A stretch of DNA of 9,020 nt from Pseudomonadota bacterium. Lineage in GTDB: Bacteria; Pseudomonadota; Alphaproteobacteria; Rhizobiales; Hyphomicrobiaceae. Of the stretch, positions 6,625 to 9,020 are shown piece after piece. The stretch covers positions 1 through 9,020 of the forward strand of contig JAEYYJ010000389.1 of the NCBI GenBank assembly GCA_023430845.1, read 5' to 3'. Every line of letters begins with the position of its first letter. Within the stretch, counting starts at the first letter, position 1. The notes under the pieces were generated by a model. That model was not told the origin of the DNA. It searched no databases and worked only from the letters and a program-made list of their open reading frames with translations. The position numbers and the translations under genes are program-made.

Positions 6625-6662
6625 CCGGCGCCACATCTGACCACAACCTGCGGACCCAAAGC

Positions 6663-7154
6663 ATGGCCAAGGAAAACAAGGACCGCGAAGCCCTCGACAA
6701 GGGACTCATCAGGGACCTCGCGCAGCTCCTCAACGAGACCGGTCTCACCGAAATCGAGATCGAGAAGGACGACCTCAAGGTGCGGGTCGCGCGCCACGCC
6801 GCAGCGCCGGCGGCCTATGCGGTGGGTATGCCCGCTGCAGCACCTGCGTCGGCCCTGATCCCGTCGGCCGGGCCGGGTACCCCGGCAGCCGCGCCCGCCG
6901 GCCCCGATCCGGCCAATCATCCTGGCTGCGTGAAGTCGCCGATGGTTGGCACGGCCTACCGCGCGCCCGAGCCCGGCGCACCGGTGTTCATCGATATCGG
7001 CACGCGCGTCACGCAGGGCCAGACGCTGCTGATCATCGAGGCCATGAAAACCATGAACCACATCCCGGCGCCGCGCTCGGGCGTGGTCAAGGAAATCCTG
7101 ATCGAAAACGGCCAGCCCGTCGAGTTCGGCGAGCCTCTGGTCATCATCGAATAG
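6663..7154 (+). CDS. accB: Biotin carboxyl carrier protein of acetyl-CoA carboxylase
   Basis: It carries the biotin that AccC carboxylates and that AccA/AccD then use to make malonyl-CoA, the first committed step of fatty-acid synthesis. The 163-aa protein has the usual three parts. A charged N-terminal segment (1-45) probably binds AccC. An Ala/Pro-rich flexible linker covers about 46-88. The biotinyl domain (89-163) has [20 protein letters not shown] at 92-111, including the 'thumb' typical of bacterial AccB, and EAMKTMN, where K129 is the biotinylated lysine. The methionines on either side (M128, M131) are kept. The Shine-Dalgarno is weak, and the start is set by the conserved N-terminus. 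accC follows after 74 bases that contain a hairpin. Confidence 0.97.
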   Translation: MAKENKDREALDKGLIRDLAQLLNETGLTEIEIEKDDLKVRVARHAAAPAAYAVGMPAAAPASALIPSAGPGTPAAAPAGPDPANHPGCVKSPMVGTAYRAPEPGAPVFIDIGTRVTQGQTLLIIEAMKTMNHIPAPRSGVVKEILIENGQPVEFGEPLVIIE

Positions 7155-7171
7155 CAGCGCTTCGGGCACCT

Positions 7172-7187
7172 GGACGGGACGCCGTCC
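7172..7187 (+). promoter_or_regulatory. Intercistronic hairpin between accB and accC
   Basis: GGACGG (7172-7177) and CCGTCC (7182-7187) form a perfect 6-bp stem around the tetraloop GACG. It starts 17 bases after the accB stop and ends 41 bases before the accC ATG. It lacks a following T-run, so it is unlikely to be a full terminator. It could slow 3' decay of the accB message or cause partial read-through, making more carrier than carboxylase. This role is inference. Confidence 0.4.
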
Positions 7188-7228
7188 GCCCTTGATGCCT
7201 TCTGGGCGATGCGCGACGAGGACGACGT

Positions 7229-8575
7229 ATGTTCGACAAGGTTCTGATCGCCAATCGCGGCGAGATCGCGCTCCGGATACAGCGCGCCTGCAAGGAGCTG
7301 GGCATCGCGACGGTCGCCGTGCATTCGACCGCCGATGCCGATGCGATGCACGTGCGCCTCGCCGACGAGAGCGTCTGCATAGGACCGCCGCCAGCATCCG
7401 AAAGCTACCTCAACATCCCGCGCCTGCTCGCTGCGTGCGAGATCACCGGCGCCGACGCGATCCATCCCGGCTACGGCTTCTTGTCCGAGAACGCGCGCTT
7501 CGCCGAAATTCTCGAAGAGCACGACATCACCTTTATCGGCCCGACGTCCGAGCACATTCGGATCATGGGCGACAAGATCGAAGCCAAGGAAACGGCAAAG
7601 CGGCTCGGCATTCCGGTCGTGCCGGGCTCCGACGGTGGTGTCGCCAACGAGGTCGAGGCGCTGCGCATCGCAAAGGCCATGGGCTTTCCCGTGCTGATCA
7701 AGGCGGCGGCAGGCGGTGGCGGACGCGGCATGAAGGTCGCCCGATCGGAACAAGACCTCGAGGTCGCCTTCAGGACCGCGCGGGCCGAGGCCAAAGCCGC
7801 GTTCGGCGACGACAGCGTGTATATCGAGAAGTACCTGACCCATCCGCGTCACATCGAGATCCAGGTTTTCGGTGACGGCAAGGGCAACGCAATCCATCTC
7901 GGCGAGCGCGATTGCTCGCTCCAGCGACGCCATCAGAAGGTGCTCGAAGAGGCGCCATCGCCTGCGCTCAATGCCGAGCAGCGCAAGAAGATCGGCACGA
8001 CCGTCGCGAACGCGATGAAGAAGCTCAAGTACCGCGGCGCCGGCACGGTCGAGTTCCTCTATGAGGACGGCGAGTTCTACTTCATCGAGATGAATACGCG
8101 CCTTCAGGTCGAGCATCCGGTCACCGAGATGATTACCGGCCTCGATCTCGTGCTCGAGCAGATACGTATTGCTTCCGGCGGCTCGCTGTCGGTGACGCAG
8201 GAGGAGGTCACCTTCTCCGGTCACGCCATCGAATGCCGGATCAACGCCGAGAACCCCAAGAACTTCCGCCCATCACCCGGCAAGATCACCTACTGGCATC
8301 CGCCGGGCGGTCTCGGCGTGCGTGTCGATTCAGGTGTGTACCAGGGCTATCGCATCCCGCCGAACTACGACAGCCTCATCGGCAAGCTCATCGTACATGG
8401 CAAGAACCGCAACGAGTGCCTCATGCGGCTGCGGCGTTGCCTCTCGGAGTTCGTGATCGATGGCATCGAGACGACGATCCCGCTCTTCTCGGAGCTGTGC
8501 CGTCATCCCGACATTGCGAATGGTCTCTACGACATCCACTGGCTCGAGCGCTACCTGAGCCAGGGCGAGGGTTGA
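7229..8575 (+). CDS. accC: Biotin carboxylase subunit of acetyl-CoA carboxylase
   Basis: It uses ATP and bicarbonate to carboxylate the biotin on AccB. At 448 aa it has the length of the stand-alone subunit (E. coli 449 aa) and lacks the extra domains of propionyl- or pyruvate carboxylases. It starts [16 protein letters not shown], and [10 protein letters not shown] is at 79-88. The ATP-grasp region has K116, K158, the glycine-rich loop AGGGGRGMK (161-169), E200 and H208. Metal and catalytic residues are E275, E287, R291 and E295 in [17 protein letters not shown], with R337 in [13 protein letters not shown]. These match E. coli K116, K159, E201, H209, E276, E288, R292, E296 and R338. GAGGA at 7218-7222 lies 6 bases before the ATG. 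In Hyphomicrobiales aat often follows accC; here a terminator and a convergent gene follow instead. Confidence 0.97.
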   Translation: MFDKVLIANRGEIALRIQRACKELGIATVAVHSTADADAMHVRLADESVCIGPPPASESYLNIPRLLAACEITGADAIHPGYGFLSENARFAEILEEHDITFIGPTSEHIRIMGDKIEAKETAKRLGIPVVPGSDGGVANEVEALRIAKAMGFPVLIKAAAGGGGRGMKVARSEQDLEVAFRTARAEAKAAFGDDSVYIEKYLTHPRHIEIQVFGDGKGNAIHLGERDCSLQRRHQKVLEEAPSPALNAEQRKKIGTTVANAMKKLKYRGAGTVEFLYEDGEFYFIEMNTRLQVEHPVTEMITGLDLVLEQIRIASGGSLSVTQEEVTFSGHAIECRINAENPKNFRPSPGKITYWHPPGGLGVRVDSGVYQGYRIPPNYDSLIGKLIVHGKNRNECLMRLRRCLSEFVIDGIETTIPLFSELCRHPDIANGLYDIHWLERYLSQGEG

Positions 8576-8606
8576 CGGCCGCCCCAGTGCGGCGGCGCGA
8601 AAAGCA

Positions 8607-8633
8607 AATGCGCCGGCACGAGGCCGGCGCATT
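8607..8633. terminator. Bidirectional intrinsic terminator between accC and the Hint-domain gene
   Basis: AATGCGCCGGC (8607-8617) and GCCGGCGCATT (8623-8633) are perfect 11-bp arms around the 5-base loop ACGAG. On the minus strand the stem is followed by TGCTTTT, so it best fits termination of the minus-strand gene. On the plus strand the tail (AATTGCG) is poorer, but the strong stem lies 31 bases after the accC stop and probably ends that operon too. Confidence 0.8.
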
Positions 8634-8661
8634 AATTGCGAGTGTAGTGCGCGCCTGAAAC

Positions 8662-9020
8662 TCAAGCCGCTTTCGAGAAAGCCCGAGCCTCGATCTCGTC
8701 GCGAGCGACATCCATTGGACGGCGGATATCGACCACTGGCGAGATCGCGCTGCGCAGGCGCGATTTGAGTTCGCTGCGACCACCGTTGAAGGCAGCGAGC
8801 GGGGCGCAGGCAACCATGTCCATCGGGGCACCGTAGAGCGCGTAGTACTCATCCACGTTATCGAACGCAGTGAGTTTCTCCGCCGTCGTCAGCAGGGTCT
8901 CGCAGGGCGCACCCTCTGCAATGACCACGTCATGCGTCTCGAGCTCTACGTGGTAGTAGACGATCTGCGCGCCCGGGACATCCACAGCGGTAATCGTCCG
9001 GCCGTTGATCAGATCGCCGA
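8662..9020 (-). CDS. Hint (hedgehog/intein-like) domain protein, 3' part only
   Basis: The frame is open to the right edge of the window, so the real start lies outside; 118 residues are visible before the stop. The GTG at 8985 is internal, because the frame upstream of it continues the domain (GDLINGRTITA). The sequence LINGRTI, then IVYYHVELETHDVVIAEGAP and CETLL, matches the C-terminal part of the Hint_2 domain found in many alphaproteobacterial proteins, some of them large and secreted. Hint folds can be self-cleaving, but the catalytic Cys at the domain start is not in view, so activity is unknown. The last 65 residues or so (after AFDNVDEYYALYG) form a charged tail ending FSKAA. The gene converges on accC and shares its terminator. 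Confidence 0.75.
   Translation of the reverse strand, partial: GDLINGRTITAVDVPGAQIVYYHVELETHDVVIAEGAPCETLLTTAEKLTAFDNVDEYYALYGAPMDMVACAPLAAFNGGRSELKSRLRSAISPVVDIRRPMDVARDEIEARAFSKAA

Noticed and set aside
6956..8224. 422-codon minus-strand open frame opposite accB and accC
   Set aside because: accB and accC are certain from motifs. The antisense frame has no domain, and such long frames are expected opposite GC-rich alphaproteobacterial genes.

Overview
The window reads as ordinary chromosomal DNA from an alphaproteobacterium, probably of the order Hyphomicrobiales. The support is high GC, codons ending mostly in G or C, an Ala/Arg-rich proteome, an alphaproteobacterial-style AccB (EAMKTMN biotin motif), and the order M48 protease - DsbA-like protein - aroQ - accB - accC, which I recall from that group. 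The order-level call is inference. All main genes are intact in one frame. I see no rRNA, tRNA, CRISPR array, insertion sequence or phage gene.

Left part (1-3541). A possible minus-strand gene start lies at the left edge. Next is a small plus-strand gene for an unrecognised exported protein of 161 aa with a tight four-cysteine cluster near its C-terminus. It converges on a full-length minus-strand gene for B12-dependent methylmalonyl-CoA mutase (720 aa). Upstream of that, also on minus, is a protein of the L-2-amino-thiazoline-4-carboxylic acid hydrolase family.

Middle part (3542-5903). A 175-base divergent promoter region holds two short inverted repeats. It leads into a two-gene envelope unit: a periplasmic M48 metalloprotease with TPR-like repeats (BepA type), then a periplasmic DsbA/ScsC-like thiol-disulfide protein. 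A GC-rich hairpin lies after the second gene. BepA helps mature the disulfide-bonded outer-membrane protein LptD in E. coli, so a joint role in outer-membrane protein folding and quality control is a reasonable inference.

Right part (5904-9020). aroQ (type II 3-dehydroquinate dehydratase), accB and accC (biotin carrier and biotin carboxylase of acetyl-CoA carboxylase) form a housekeeping cluster for shikimate and fatty-acid synthesis. It ends at a strong 11-bp hairpin that also serves a convergent minus-strand gene, cut by the window edge, for a Hint (hedgehog/intein-like) domain protein.

I find no convincing undescribed multi-gene system. The points most worth a second look are the Cys-cluster exported protein, the protease-oxidoreductase pairing, the extra C-terminal CxxC of the DsbA-like protein, the short active-site loop of the M48 protease, and the inverted repeats in the intergenic regions.
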